From Yponomeuta sedellus (lineage: Eukaryota; Arthropoda; Insecta; Lepidoptera; Yponomeutidae), in assembly GCA_934045075.1 (NCBI GenBank), contig OW203732.1, positions 4,505,501-4,569,500 on the forward strand: 64,000 nt of DNA. Direction: 5' to 3'. The position numbers and the translations under genes are program-made. Of this stretch, positions 1 to 10,694 are shown in pieces. Each line of letters starts with the position of its first letter. The stretch's first letter is position 1. The notes beneath the pieces were generated by a model. The model worked only from the letters and a program-made list of their open reading frames with translations, ran no database searches and had not been told where the DNA came from.

Positions 1-1770
1 GCTAACTCACTGTTATGCGGAAATAGTGTCCACTTACATAGCAACATTAAGTAAAACTGTAAAAGAAACAGATGCCTATAGCATAGCTTCGACCTAGTTT
101 AGTTATTTAAAGACCCTGTAAGATAAGCTCTGTCCTTGTCACACACACACACACACACGTAAACACACACACACACACACAATTTTATAAGTATTGATCT
201 GTAAGCATATTTTTTGTGGCATAAAAAATAAATCATCGATTCATTCATTCACTCCCTATTTCGTGAACATGATTGTAAAGTTTTCGCTCAAATAAATTAT
301 CTTATCCGATGTAGCGTCGGTCTCATATTCTCTGCAGCCCAGCCCTCCATCATCGCGAGCTCCATTAACACCCCGTTGGAACAACAATGACATAGCTGCG
401 CTGTCACGGCAGTACACAGCACGCGCACCTACGCGGTCACGTGACTCGATTCCCTTTAGCCAAAACTTTACTAGGCAACTTCGGTTTATTTATTTATTTA
501 TTCAGATTGGAGAAACATCGGCTTACAGTGCTACACAAGAAATAAGTCTCGCGGATGTACCTGCGCAGATGAACAAATTTTGGATGTGCGGCAAGTTGAT
601 CGACCAATCAGATAGTTTCATTTTATGGCAGGCCGCGCGCCTTTGTTGCTATTTGTTGATTCAACGTCATCGATGCAGGTTATTATTAGTTTGGCAATAT
701 TAGCGTGAGCGAAATATGAGCGCTACTGCGGCAATGATTCTGCACCTTAACCGTATCGGTTAAAGATCATGTTGAATGCACTTATAGCTTCGGATACTTT
801 CGTTACACTTCTTCCTAGTCTGCGCGAACGTAGATTCCCGAAGGGACTTTTATGATGTGTAGTATTGTACAAAATTATGCTAGTAGAATAAAAATAGGTG
901 CTAATAACAGATTCCTATAGATACAACGCAATCAACGTGCGATCAACAGTTGTAAACTTAAGTGTGAGTATTGAATAAAGTTGTGGAGGTTTTTGAGGAC
1001 TGATACAGTTATGAGTTTTTGGGATGGCAAATTGTTACTGATTCATTCATTTATTTTGTTGCCTCATGTAAAACAGACAAGAATCGTAGTACAATATAAT
1101 TGTAGTATATAGTAGTTGTAAGCTAGATTGACACCCAAAGTATACAAGTGTCATGATTTTGCATGATATATCTAATTTTATGCGTGTTATCGAATAAAGT
1201 AGGTAAATTCATAATGATATCTGCATCAGCCACCATGCCATTGAAGAATTATTAATTGTGGGTACGTACACATTAAATTGACAAGCAAAAACATACTAAA
1301 AATATTGGAGGGAAGTTTTAAAAAAGAAAAGGGAAATCGAGTGGGGTTTGAAAGTGGCTTCACGTCGCACGCTAGCGGCGGGGAGCCATTGCGTTCCCGA
1401 ATACGGTGCTGATCGGATCTCCTGAACCAAGTTTATAATACAAGCACGTTAAAATGCTCAGACAAACTAGACGACTACCGTCGTCATAGTTAGTAGCAAT
1501 GGAACAAGTATTATATAAAAACTACAGAGGACCTTCCCCCAACTTTGAAGAACAAAAATACTCTTAAACGTTTATTAAATTTTTGACCTAGGGCTTTCGA
1601 AAACACTAGGCACACATTATTACCGTACTTACCGACTCATTCACTTGAAAACTCTAGTAAGGGATAATTATTTGAAATTATTATTGGATTTCTCCCGAGT
1701 CTGAAATCCAGAATACAGCCAATAACATAATAACAATATTTATAGGTAATACTATTTTATACATATTTAT
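1..1770. other. AT-rich non-coding DNA, no gene seen
   Basis: No credible coding frame or recognisable repeat family was seen. The stretch contains a CA microsatellite (separate entry), a short TTTA run near 483-502 and TTCATTCATTCA near 238-250. GC-richer patches at about 340-440 and 1355-1400 are too short to interpret. Confidence 0.5.
141..181. repeat. (CA)n microsatellite
   Basis: Two CA runs of about nine units each, separated by a short GTAAA interruption. Confidence 0.9.
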
Positions 1771-1972
1771 GGAAGGGCCGGTAAGAGACGTCCCAGACGG
1801 ACATACTTCGACCAAATAGGGTATGTATTAGCGAAGGGGAAGATAAAAAGTACCCGTACCCGGCGTGCGTGTATGCAAAGACTAATGAACGTAGATGAAG
1901 TGGTGATCTGTCGGGATCGTGGCAAGTAGCAGTCACTGGTATCTGCCCGCCCCTGTGGAATGCAGGTGTGGG
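1771..1972 (+). pseudogene. RTE-like LINE ORF2 C-terminal fragment
   Basis: The + frame from 1771 reads GRAGKRRPRRTYFDQIG, then a lysine-rich stretch and RRACMQRLMNV, ending near CRDRGK before an in-frame TAG that replaces the tryptophan codon of the related copy at 45440-45814. GRPRR...DQ followed by DRGKWQSLVSAYPSG recurs at 45440-45814 and 63897-64000. This is the extreme C-terminus of a non-LTR retrotransposon reverse transcriptase protein. The RTE assignment rests on the general GRP-R / DR-W layout and is inference. Confidence 0.6.
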
Positions 1973-1993
1973 TTAGTTATGCATTTGCGTTTG

Positions 1994-2130
1994 GAAGCAG
2001 CATATAACAGGCGGTCCACGTGGCGGAAAACCGTTCGCTATGGAAACGAGCGACACAAGATCGCGATCCTTAGTCAAGAGCAGTCCAGCAGAGGACTAAC
2101 ATATAGCCTGAAGAAGAAGAAATCAAGAGC
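1994..2130 (+). pseudogene. Second RTE-like LINE 3' end
   Basis: The + frame reads RRSTWRKTVRYGNERH and ends SQEQSSRGLTYSLKKKKS. The nucleotide end 'cagcagaggactaacatat' followed by 'agcctgaagaagaagaa' matches the ends at 13960-14100 and 16397-16448 in opposite orientation. It is a 5'-truncated LINE tail next to the previous fragment. Confidence 0.5.
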
Positions 2131-2169
2131 GAACGATGAAAAGAGAAGTATTTTTGAAAAGTAATATAA

Positions 2170-2240
2170 ACTCACACGTTCCGTAGGGGTAGGCAGAGAT
2201 CAGGGTCTGCCAGTTGCTGCGATCCTAACACATGCTTGAT
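2170..2240 (-). repeat. RTE-like LINE 3' UTR fragment, reverse
   Basis: Contains 'ggggtaggcagagatcag', the reverse complement of the 'ctctgcctacccc' motif just after the DRGKWQS codons at 45740-45795, 35355-35425 and 63098-63180. Confidence 0.6.
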
Positions 2241-3132
2241 TCAACTAGTATTTGTGGGATTTGACACAATTTGGCGTGTTCCAGGGTAGAGAAAAAGGGC
2301 TTCGGACGTTGCTCCAAAAAGTATATAACGATCCATGATGACTCAAATAACTTCCTTAATTCCTTTCTTCCTACTTATAAGCTGTTAAGCATCAAGTGTG
2401 ATTCGGATGCAAATCTAACAAATATCTGTGTCAATTCCTTTTTATGTACAATAATTTTGTTTTCTTCAAAATGATCTAGATTTTGAAATGAACACCTAAT
2501 TTGAATTGTAACCTACTTTGAATAAACCCTTTTCACTTCATTTCATTCTGAAAATAATTAGTTTTTCGAAGATAATTGTTTAGATTCTTTTCCTACTTTA
2601 TTACTCAAATACTGTCCGCATAGAAGAAGAGTATAACCATAAGATTGTTAACTTGTGAGGTGAATCTCAAATAGTGTGCCTTTACTCCGATGTCATTGTT
2701 CATTGTGGTGGATGAGATATGGATGTCTGAGGCGCTCGTATTGACACCTCGATGACGGGGTGCGATATGGTGCGAGGTGTTATTTAATCTTGCTTTACAC
2801 GACAGGGTTTTCATTTAAACTTCAAATAAAATTTATTTGGTTCTAGTTATTTTGTCAAGCATTTTTTTTTTTTTATTTTATTTCAAAATACTTAACTATC
2901 ATTACAGGGGGTCCCTAATTCAATAGTTAAGATAACAACGATGAACAAAACACCAACAATACTGAATAATAAAAGAACAATAACAATACAAGTAGAAGCA
3001 CACAATAACAAATTATTAATTATAAGTATTAATAAGACTTTTTTATACCCTATTTTAAGTATTTTTACTTATTTAATACGCAGTCATAAAGTTCTATAAA
3101 GGAACGAATTACATAATTAAACCTTGCATGAC
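2241..3132. other. AT-rich DNA without gene
   Basis: Short frames at 2271-2474 (+) and 2605-2814 (-) have no motif I recognise. 'gaataaacccttttcactt' near 2520 looks like a polyadenylated or LINE 3' end, but no family could be named. A poly(T) run lies at 2863-2874. Confidence 0.4.
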
Positions 3133-3145
3133 AACATATGTTTAT
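3133..3145. repeat. Target-site duplication, left copy
   Basis: AACATATGTTTAT at 3133-3145 recurs exactly at 3603-3615, bracketing the foldback tSINE-1 insertion. Thirteen bases suits target-primed reverse transcription. Confidence 0.85.
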
Positions 3146-3602
3146 ACTATTTTTATTTTTAATGCACTAAACCCGTGCTAAGGAACAAATTTAAAAACCT
3201 ATTTAGAGGCTAAAAATTTCACCCATAACGGGATTCGAACCCGTCACCTCTGGCTATCCGTGCCAGCGCTCTACCAATTAAGCCAATTTATTTTTTTTTT
3301 TAATTTGTTCCTTGGCACGGGTTAGTGCATTAAAAATAAAAATAGTATAATCATGTACAGTGATATCGTTCCGATGTTAAACCTGACTGCAAAGGTAGTC
3401 GGGGCTGTAAGTAATGCAATTTTCTTAAGTCAGATGTCGCTGCCTGTACGTAATACAGAGAATAGTGTAAAGAGGTTCGAAATTTCACTGATGCCGTGAG
3501 TCGCCCATTGGCTCAATTGGTAGAGCGCTGGCACGGATAGCCAGAGGTTGCGGGTTCGAATCCCGGCATGGGTGAAATTTTTAGCCTCTAAATAGGTTTT
3601 TA
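3146..3602 (-). mobile_element. Foldback tSINE-1 insertion (copy 1)
   Basis: Between the TSDs the left part (3146-3290) is tSINE-1 tail plus tRNA-like head in reverse orientation. The right part (about 3298-3602) is a forward tail, 5' spacer, tRNA-like head and truncated tail. Read on the minus strand the insertion starts at AAAACCTATTTAGAGGC and ends at the A-rich 'gcattaaaaataaaaatagt' next to the TSD, the expected polarity for LINE-mediated insertion. Head and tail occur twice in opposite orientation, so simple twin-priming of one RNA does not explain it. The copy at 4300-4767 has the same ends. Confidence 0.75.
3503..3574 (+). other. tRNA-like cloverleaf head of tSINE-1
   Basis: The sequence folds by eye as a tRNA. 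Acceptor GCCCAT pairs with ATGGGT, D stem is GCTC/GAGC, anticodon stem is CTGGC/GCCAG with loop ACGGATA, and the T loop is TTCGAAT. RNA polymerase III A and B boxes are present. Position 33 is C instead of the near-universal U, and it sits inside a repeat, so I read it as a SINE promoter, not a working tRNA gene. Acceptor and D arms resemble tRNA-Lys (inference). Confidence 0.8.
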
Positions 3603-3615
3603 AACATATGTTTAT
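3603..3615. repeat. Target-site duplication, right copy
   Basis: AACATATGTTTAT, identical to 3133-3145. Confidence 0.85.
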
Positions 3616-4217
3616 TTTAACTTTCTTCTTTATGTTGTATATAGATTTTTTACAAATACATTTAGTAGGGTCTAAATATATTATGTAATACGACTAGCTA
3701 ATACTTTATTTCAACTTATTAATCAACATTCTAATCTAAAAATAAAATGAGGCTAAGATCTTCGCATCATTTCTCATGTCAATGAACAGGCTAGCCAAGA
3801 TAGCTACTAGGCGCTAAATTAATGTGAAATAACGAATATGTATTATTGTAATAAAATTATCAACAAAGATGTTATGTGCTTCATTAAAACATGAAATTAT
3901 CTTCGTAACTTCGCTCTAACATACCACACCTTCCTAATTGACCTAACGTCCAAAAAATTACAAACTGAATCTCCATCTTGAGAGGACAATGGCGATTTGA
4001 TGTCGTCCGTAAAACATAAAAGCGCGACAACGAACAGACATCGCGAGAATGTACCACCCAGCCTCGCATACCGGCCCTAACACCTCCAACAATACGTGCA
4101 ATTATGTGCAATATGCACCGACACTGTCCGTGACAAGACAGTGTGTTAAGGCCCTTAGAGCTTAAACGCGGTTGTAGTGTTATTAGATTTCGGATCTTCA
4201 CGAGACAAAAAAAAATA
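3616..4217. other. Non-coding DNA
   Basis: No gene recognised. A 105-codon minus frame (3884-4201) has no motif or support. Confidence 0.4.
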
Positions 4218-4296
4218 CATAATTATTTTATATAATTATAAAATAAATACGTAAAAAATTTTTTTTCATAATTATTTTATATAATTATAAAATAAT
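4218..4296. repeat. 29-bp AT-rich direct duplication
   Basis: 'cataattattttatataatt' and the next nine bases occur at 4218-4246 and again at 4268-4296. The second copy overlaps the target site of the next insertion. Confidence 0.75.
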
Positions 4297-4299
4297 TAC
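4286..4299. repeat. Target-site duplication, left copy
   Basis: TATAAAATAATTAC at 4286-4299 recurs at 4768-4781. Confidence 0.85.
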
Positions 4300-4767
4300 A
4301 CCATTTTTTTTATTTTTAATGCACTAACCCGTGCTAAGGAACAAATTTAAAAACCTATTTAGAGGCTAAATATTTCACCCATGCCGGGATTCGAACCCGC
4401 AACCTCGGTTCGAATCCCGGCATGGGTGAAATTTTTATCTCTAAATAGGTTTTTAAATTTGTTCCTTAGCACGGGTTAGTGCATTAAAAATAAAAAAATG
4501 GTGTAATCATGTGGGTACAGTGATATCGTTCCGATGTTAAACCTAACTGCAAAGTAGGTAGTCGGGGCTGTAAGTAATGCAATTTGCTTAAGTCAGATGT
4601 CGCTGCCTGTACGTAATACAGAGAATATTGTAAAGAGGTTCGAAATTTCACTGATGTCGTGAGTCGCCCATTGGCTCAATTGGTAGAGCGCTGGTACGGA
4701 TAGCCAGAGGTTGCGGGTTCGAAATCCGGCATGGGTGAAATTTTTAGCCTCTAAATAGGTTTTTAAA
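4300..4767 (-). mobile_element. Foldback tSINE-1 insertion (copy 2)
   Basis: The left arm (4300-4408) is reverse tail plus B-box part of the head. It meets head-on a forward arm (4409-4506) starting GGTTCGAATCCCGGCATGGG and running through the tail, so about 100 bp of near-perfect palindrome has almost no loop. A full forward spacer and tRNA-like head (4666-4737, A box CTCAATTGGTAGAGC) follow and end at the same truncated tail point as copy 1. Both copies start at AC(T/C)ATTTTT and end at AGGTTTTTA, so they descend from one foldback source or arose twice by the same process. Confidence 0.75.
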
Positions 4768-4781
4768 TATAAAATAATTAC
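4768..4781. repeat. Target-site duplication, right copy
   Basis: TATAAAATAATTAC, identical to 4286-4299. Confidence 0.85.
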
Positions 4782-5279
4782 GTTTTTTTTTTGTTCGTGA
4801 AGATATCGTAATCGTCACTTTTTCACTCGAGTGTAGTGGAGCCCAAAAGGAGGGAAATGTGATTCTACGTTCCCTCATAACTTAGGCTTTACAATATAAT
4901 TATAAGCACACCAAAAAATTTAGGAAATCGCTAAGAAATCAATAGTAAACTGAAATAAATAATCGCTTATAACCTGACTGTTGACCATCAACTACTGAGC
5001 TGATCGGAACCAAATTCAACAATGTAAATTTGTCCAGCCTTTCGAGTAGTTAATGCTCAGCAGTCGTGTGGTTGGTAATAATTATTTCAGTTTTTTTACT
5101 ATGTAAACCATTCGTATTCGCAAATCAGAGGAGTGTCTAATGCGGATTTGATATCTAGTCCTTGTTATCTATATCAATCAATGTTCCTTGTTCGTAGCCT
5201 TCTGAGTTCGTAGTACTTATGAGACATAGAAAGTTATATTAGAGTTCATGGTCCATGTTTGTAACATTTTAAGGATTAT
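4782..5279. other. Non-coding DNA
   Basis: No gene or named repeat seen. Confidence 0.4.
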
Positions 5280-5372
5280 TATTAAAACTCTTTATTGCAG
5301 CAAGTAAAATATGGTTCAATAGACGGGCTTAATACTTATTAGTATTTTATTCTAGCCAACCAATAGGTGACG
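5280..5372 (-). repeat. LINE 3'-end fragment (ATT/CTTTATTGCA family)
   Basis: 'aaactctttattgcagca', then 'gggcttaatactta' and 'tattctagccaacc'. The same order occurs at 56815-56912 and in reverse at 34745-34830, with a related form at 38281-38405. It is a 3' UTR-like LINE end; the clade is not determined. Confidence 0.6.
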
Positions 5373-6960
5373 GATTTAAGACTTTGCTTGACCGGTGCCT
5401 GGTGCCTAATGTTCTATTTCTGCCACTCCCTTTTCCCAAATGTTTCCAACCACAAAAACCGAACTTTCTAGTGATACCCCGTAGTGTCTTATATGTAAAT
5501 TTCAAAAGAAAGAGAAACGTTTAGTGCACCGACAGTCACACACTAAACAAATACTAAATTTTACGACATTGCCTTACTCTGCGTTAAAAAATATTTAAAA
5601 CAGATGAATGACAAATGTATAGCCTTCTCGCAGGACAAAGTAGCCACAATGATAACGATCCTTCGATAAGAGATGGCACTAAAAGTATAAGATGTAAAAC
5701 TGTGTAAGAAGCTAGTATGGGAGGAATAGGTGGTAATTATTACTTAGCTTTTTTCAGAATCCGGGGACCAGTCTAACCTCCCGGAAACCACAAATTGTCA
5801 AAGCTGCATAAGGTCTCACAGTGCTATTTACAAAAACACAGTAGGCATGACGAAAGATTTTTAAATCGTCTTCCATATTATGGGGGCACATTTATTATTT
5901 ACAAAAAACCTTTATTTCAGTTATAAACTAACTGCCATTTTTCTAACATTATTTAAATCAGTGGAAACCAGCTCGTAGTGTCATGGCGTAGAAACTGATG
6001 TCACGCCCAGATAAACAAACATCAAACGTCAAATGTGTCTACGCGCAGCCAAAGAAAGTAAACAAATGTTTACCTAAGCGTGACGTCACGCAGTATTATT
6101 CGTGTTCCAGTCAAAATGGCTGAAAGCAGCAAATATTGTAAAACAATTTTTTTGTTATAAAACTAAATCAGTGTTTTAAATCAATTTCATATGTACTTCC
6201 CCTTAATATCGTAAATTATTTGATACTGTTGTCAATAGAACACTCCCCAAATTCGGTTGGAGTTAAGGGGAGCACCGTTTTAATTTCATTCGAGAAAAGT
6301 TCTAAGATTTTTTCATAAATAATACTCGTATACGGTAGGTTGACCACGCTCGTCTAAATAATATACTGTCAGTTGACCACGCTCGCCGCTCTTCATAAAA
6401 GCTTCAACGCAGCTGGTTCTTATATTACGAGTCCCTTTAGCGTCTACAGGATCTTTAATGAAACAATTTGACGACAATGGCGCGGAGCTGGCAGTTATGC
6501 CGACATCGTCGACTATTGGCCGCTATTACTGTTTACCATTTATGTTACCAGTGGAGCCATTGTACGGGGCAGATTGTTGGGAATGCTTGGCGGAAGCTCG
6601 GATGATATTGGAGCCATTGAGTGCGCATTTAGTCAAGTTTTCTTGGCGGATTTTCTGATCATAATTGGGCCCTTTTGTTCTGTGAAGAATGATCAAATAC
6701 TTTTTCAGACATAGAAAATTTAACTTTCCTATTCAGGAATAGATTTACGGGCAGGTAGAAAAGCAGCAAAAGGAAATTTTAACAACTTTTGGAGACTGTC
6801 TAGGTTTATATTGTTTTGTGAATAACGCTGCTATTTTTTGTAGTCGGCACTGTTTATATTAGTTTTCTTGTTTTGTTTTAACCATATTGTGTTAGCTTTT
6901 GTCTTGTACATATTTGTGGGTTGTTTGATATGGAAAATAAAGTTTTTTGTCTGTCTATCG
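5373..6960. other. Non-coding DNA; no convincing gene
   Basis: A 66-codon + frame at 6458-6658 has no recognised motif. An AATAAA-like signal ('ggaaaataaagttttttg') near 6930 could be the 3' end of an old transcript or LINE. 'ttgaccacgctcg' repeats at about 6339 and 6373. Confidence 0.4.
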
Positions 6961-7105
6961 CAGTCATGTACAGTTGTGAAGTTTTAGTAGCAAAACTCGC
7001 TAACCGTGAAGGAAAACATCGTGAGGAAACCCGAATGTTGAGCTACCCTCAGCGCTTAAAATTGCCAATGCGCGGTGGGCGCGCGTGGTAATTAAGCCCA
7101 AATCA
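6961..7105 (+). repeat. SINE-C fragment
   Basis: Carries 'agcaaaactcgctaaccgtg', 'catcgtgaggaaacccg', 'ctcagcgcttaaaattgcca' and 'ggtaattaagccca' in the order seen in the fuller copy at 31905-32180. The tRNA head is missing (5' truncation). Confidence 0.65.
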
Positions 7106-7215
7106 AAATCAAATCAAATCAATTTATTTCAACGTAAAGAATTTACATTCTGTTTGTTGAATGTCAATGTACAATGTAAAATGTAAACCGCTGCCTTAGG
7201 GCCGTAATAGTGGAG
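7106..7215 (-). repeat. LINE 3'-end fragment (TTTATTTCAACGTAAAG family)
   Basis: 'tttatttcaacgtaaagaat' and 'aaccgctgccttagggccg' match in reverse the segment at 19415-19490. It starts with an ATCAAAATC-type simple run, as expected at the 3' end of the element. Confidence 0.6.
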
Positions 7216-8106
7216 AAAAGGGCAGTGGAAAAAAAACTCCACTCTGACCATCTTCCATACTTTCTCGGTCTGAGTGGAGGGTTATGCCTTACAGTGGCAC
7301 GTATTTAGGCTACATAAAATTAAATATAAATATGACCTATACCTCTTTTGAAAAAATCGCAATAAAATAATTCAACAGCGTACATTGTTCTGAGTACGAG
7401 GGTATATCTAAAATATCAGAAGAAAATGTGTATAGGTATTTTGTATCGAATCGGACGTTACTTTTCGGAAATCCATAATAGCATTAAAATGTGAAAATTA
7501 CTTCATATTTTAATGCTATTATGCTACTGGCGAAAATTACCAAAGTAATTTTAACTTTTTAATGTAGGTACTCGTATTTATTCATGTCCAAAAAAAATGT
7601 ATTTACATACTCTTAGATGAGCGACGACTTCACACTTTGCACGTATCAATCATACCTAGTACCACATCCCGACAGTAACTATTTCTCCTTGAATGTGTTA
7701 TAATTTTGATGGGCAAAAACAGTACGTTACTTACTGTAAGTTGTCAATACCCGTTACCAGTCAAGCAACAGGCTGGACAGCCCATATCAGCAACATAACT
7801 CAGCTGAAACCCATCAGCACTTAACCCAGCCTTAAGCATTCTGTGTCTGCTACAAATACGCAGCAACCTCTACTAATATAAATGCGTGTAGCCAATGGTT
7901 CACGTGACTGATCCCATTAAGCTATCGCGGCGCGGCGTGCGATCTAATGGCAGACGCATCCGGGCATTGCGCCTAGTCTCGACTCGAGATACGCTATCTG
8001 GCAGGCCTCTACCGGGCAGCAACGAAAGATTGCCGCAGCACTAATGATTTTCCTAGTTTCCCTACTAATGTTTTCGCACATAAGTTTATTGGTGGCAATC
8101 ATCGAA
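7216..8106. other. Non-coding DNA with GC-richer island
   Basis: 7870-8045 is GC-richer and repeat-free by eye ('gctatcgcggcgcggcgtgc', 'tctcgactcgagatacgc'). No coding frame is evident, so it may be conserved non-coding DNA or a fragment of a host gene. The hairpin at 7474-7523 is listed separately. Confidence 0.35.
7474..7523. repeat. 22-bp-arm hairpin
   Basis: CATAATAGCATTAAAATGTG... pairs with ...ATATTTTAATGCTATTATG with one mismatch and a loop of about six bases. Confidence 0.75.
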
Positions 8107-8466
8107 GAGCTCGTGGCTTAGGCGAACCGAGTCATTGGAATCAATTACTTGAGTTAAACAACAACAGGCGCGGTAAAGTGCAGGATGGGTGACCGTCCCG
8201 TGAATACCGCAAGTGGCAATTTTCCGAGCGCTTCCGTGCTTCGCAAGGCACGTTAAGCCGTTGGTGCCGGCTGTCATGTAATGGTAGTGTTAAGCCATGT
8301 CAAAGGCATTATGGGCGGCTTGATAAATTCTGATAGAAGGCCAGCTAGGCCTGTCTTACAATCCTCCACCAACCCGGACTTGGCCCTCGTGGTGGAGTAT
8401 GGCCTAACCTTCCTGCGATGCAGGAAGAGACCCATGCCACAGCAGTGGGGAAATACAAGGGTTAAT
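8107..8466 (+). mobile_element. 5S-SINE, near full length
   Basis: Head 'gctcgtggcttaggcgaacc', then 'gagttaaacaacaacaggcg' and 'gcaggatgggtgaccgtccc'. The last two align with box A (AGTTAAGCAACA) and box C (GGATGGGTGACC) of insect 5S rRNA. The body has 'gcttcgcaaggcacgtt' and 'tggtggagtatggcctaacc' and ends 'acaagggttaata'. It is a non-coding retroposon dependent on LINE enzymes (family knowledge). Confidence 0.8.
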
Positions 8467-9371
8467 AACATGATAACATGGAATCTTGTCACACATATTG
8501 GTAGCAACTGATGTAATAAGATGATGTGTAACACTTGAAAAGATAGAGCTTTGTGACCTTAATGTAAACAACTACAACTGCTACATGTACCCCGTGTGTT
8601 AACACACTAAATTCCTTTCAATTTCATAATTTTAACACAATTCCTTAAAACACTCCTCAAATGAAGACTAGTTCGTCTTTTAAAAACCTATTTAGAGGCT
8701 AAAAACACAAAACACACACAAACACAAAAGACGTATCCACATGTGATTTAAACTGCCTCTGAAGAGTGTTTTAGAAGAATCGTGTGTATATAAATAAATA
8801 AATCTGTCGATGTACGTTTCCTTAATTCAAGTTTCTACCTTAATGTACCTACTGTTTTTTAAGTAGGAAGTAAAAAGATTTTTATTGCCAGCAACAAAAC
8901 ACTGGTTGGAAGAATAAAGTAACTTAAGTTGTATGAAATTGCATTATAGTGCAACTCCATCTAAAATAAGTCCTAGGTGCAACTGTTTCTGAGCGGTTAC
9001 TTTACCTTTACAACGTAAGTAGGAGTCACTGTTGCTAGATGCTGTTTCACGAAAGCTCCGGTCTCTCCTATACTAACAATCTGTTAATTTACTATTAACA
9101 GATTTGCACTTTGGCTAACTGACAGCTGTTAACTGTAGATTAACTGAATGTGTTTTTGTGTGTATTTTATGTGTGCAATAAAGTACTACATATTTCCAGT
9201 ATACGAGGGACCAAAAGTAAATGACTTAGAAAATTAAAAGCACTAAAATTATCATAATTATTACGTTCAAGAATCTCAAGTAGCCCCCTCCATCCGAAGA
9301 CAAATTATCAGCTCCATTCGTGCCGCTAAAATGTATTTATAATTGACTCAACACTTTCAGACTTCGGCCAC
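8467..9371. other. Non-coding DNA with a small tSINE-1 fragment
   Basis: 8675-8703 holds only 'aaaaacctatttagaggcta' and a few bases of tSINE-1 in reverse, next to a CA-rich run. AATCTGTTAAT/ATTAACAGATT forms a short hairpin at about 9079-9107. No gene seen. Confidence 0.45.
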
Positions 9372-9512
9372 AGTTAAGGTGTTTATGGACAGTACAAATA
9401 ATTAATCTTCGTTGATTACAACTCAATTTGCACCTGGCCGAAGTAATCAGACATTTAAGTTTGTTTGTTCGCCGATGTGACAGCTGTTTGAGGATTAAAC
9501 AGTAGTTCTAGG
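9372..9512 (+). repeat. 130-bp duplicated segment, copy 1
   Basis: 'cacagttaaggtgtttatgg', 'tggccgaagtaatcagacat' and 'cagctgtttgaggattaaac' recur in order at 10265-10386. Each copy lies beside a tSINE-1, so this may be a repeat of its own or a local duplication. Confidence 0.7.
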
Positions 9513-9515
9513 TGG

Positions 9516-9895
9516 CGACATCTGGCTGAAGTAATTTGCATCACTTGCAGCCCCGAGTACCTACTTTGCACTCGAGTTAGTAGTAAGTAAGTTGGTATAT
9601 GTTAGTAAGCACGCGAGTACTTACTCACTGCAAAGTAGGTACTCGGGGCTGCAATTGATGCAAATTACTTCAGCCAGATGTCGCTGCCTGTAGGTAATAC
9701 AGAGGATATTGTAAAGAGGTTTGAAATTTCACTGATGCCGGTGAGTCGCCCATTAGCTCAGTTGGAAAGAGCGCTGGCACGGATAGCCAGAGGTCGTTGG
9801 TTCGAATCCCGACATGGGTGGAATTTCTAGCCTCTAAATAGGTTTTTAAAATAGTCCTTAGCACGGGTTAGTGCATTAAAAAGAATATAATAATA
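9516..9895 (+). mobile_element. tSINE-1 with 5' foldback arms
   Basis: A 55-bp arm at 9516-9570 matches the reverse complement of 9629-9683 at 54 of 55 positions, around a 58-bp loop. The right arm runs into a complete tSINE-1: 5' spacer, tRNA-like head (A box TTAGCTCAGTTGGAAAGAGC, B box GGTTCGAATCC) and full tail ending 'gcattaaaaagaatataata'. Here only the 5' spacer is mirrored. Confidence 0.75.
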
Positions 9896-10021
9896 ATAAT
9901 ACTTGCTTAAAATAAGTCGTAAATCAAATTTTGTATCTAAGTTTATAAGTGTGATACTTTGTTCTTGGCAATCAATAGTTATTAATTCGTTCTTTCATTT
10001 TAAAATTGTCCTTTAAATAGT

Positions 10022-10253
10022 TTAGCCTTTAAATTAGTTTTTTAAATTGTCCTTAGCACGGGTTAGTGCATTAAAAATAATATAATCACGTACGTACTGT
10101 ACGTAATACAGAGAATATTGTAAAGCGGTTTGAAATTTCATTGATGCCGGTGAGTCGCCCATTAGTTCTGTCGGAAAGAGCGCTGGTATGGATAGCCAGA
10201 GGTTGCGGGTTCGAATCGAAATTTTTAGCCTCTATAATAGGTTTTTTATAATC
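10022..10253 (+). mobile_element. tSINE-1 with tail at both ends
   Basis: Begins with a complete tail ('ttagcctttaaattag' to 'gcattaaaaataatataatc'), then a shortened spacer, the tRNA-like head and a second truncated tail. This tail-spacer-head-tail order matches the TSD-bounded copy at 24712-25093. Confidence 0.7.
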
Positions 10254-10264
10254 ACAAGTAATCA

Positions 10265-10386
10265 CAGTTAAGGTGTTTATGGACAGTAAAAATAGATTAT
10301 AACTCAATTTGCCCCTGGCCGAGGTAATCAGACATTTAAGTTCGTTTGTCCGCCGATGTGGCAGCTGTTTGAGGATTAAACGGTGG
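10265..10386 (+). repeat. 130-bp duplicated segment, copy 2
   Basis: Shorter, diverged copy of 9372-9512, beginning 'cacagttaaggtgtttatgg'. Confidence 0.7.
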
Positions 10387-10694
10387 ATCAACAGTTAGTG
10401 AAACATCGGCTTAGCTAATTAGCCTGGGGTAGATAGCCCATTACTCCAATTAGTGTCTGTCCAAAGTATCGCTGTCAGTTACAGCTGGTCACTTAGCTGA
10501 ATTCTGCGAAAGCCTCATTGTCCAACGACGTAACTAAGAATGTAGACCGTCAAAATACGAGAATTAAGTTAAATTTGAACTGTGTTATTTGAATCGTAAA
10601 TAACGTAACATACCGTAACGCAACGTAACGTAACGTTTCGTAGCTTAACAAACATAACATAACATTGACATACAGGCATATAAATAAATAATAA
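10387..10694. other. Non-coding DNA with CGTAA-rich run
   Basis: 10605-10670 is a degenerate run of 'cgtaacgtaacataa'-type words. No gene. Confidence 0.45.

Noticed and set aside
3503..3574. Functional tRNA gene (also at 4666-4737, 9750-9820, 24950-25020)
   Set aside because: The cloverleaf is good, but every copy lies in a repeat with a fixed tail and TSDs and has C33 in the anticodon loop. It is a SINE head.
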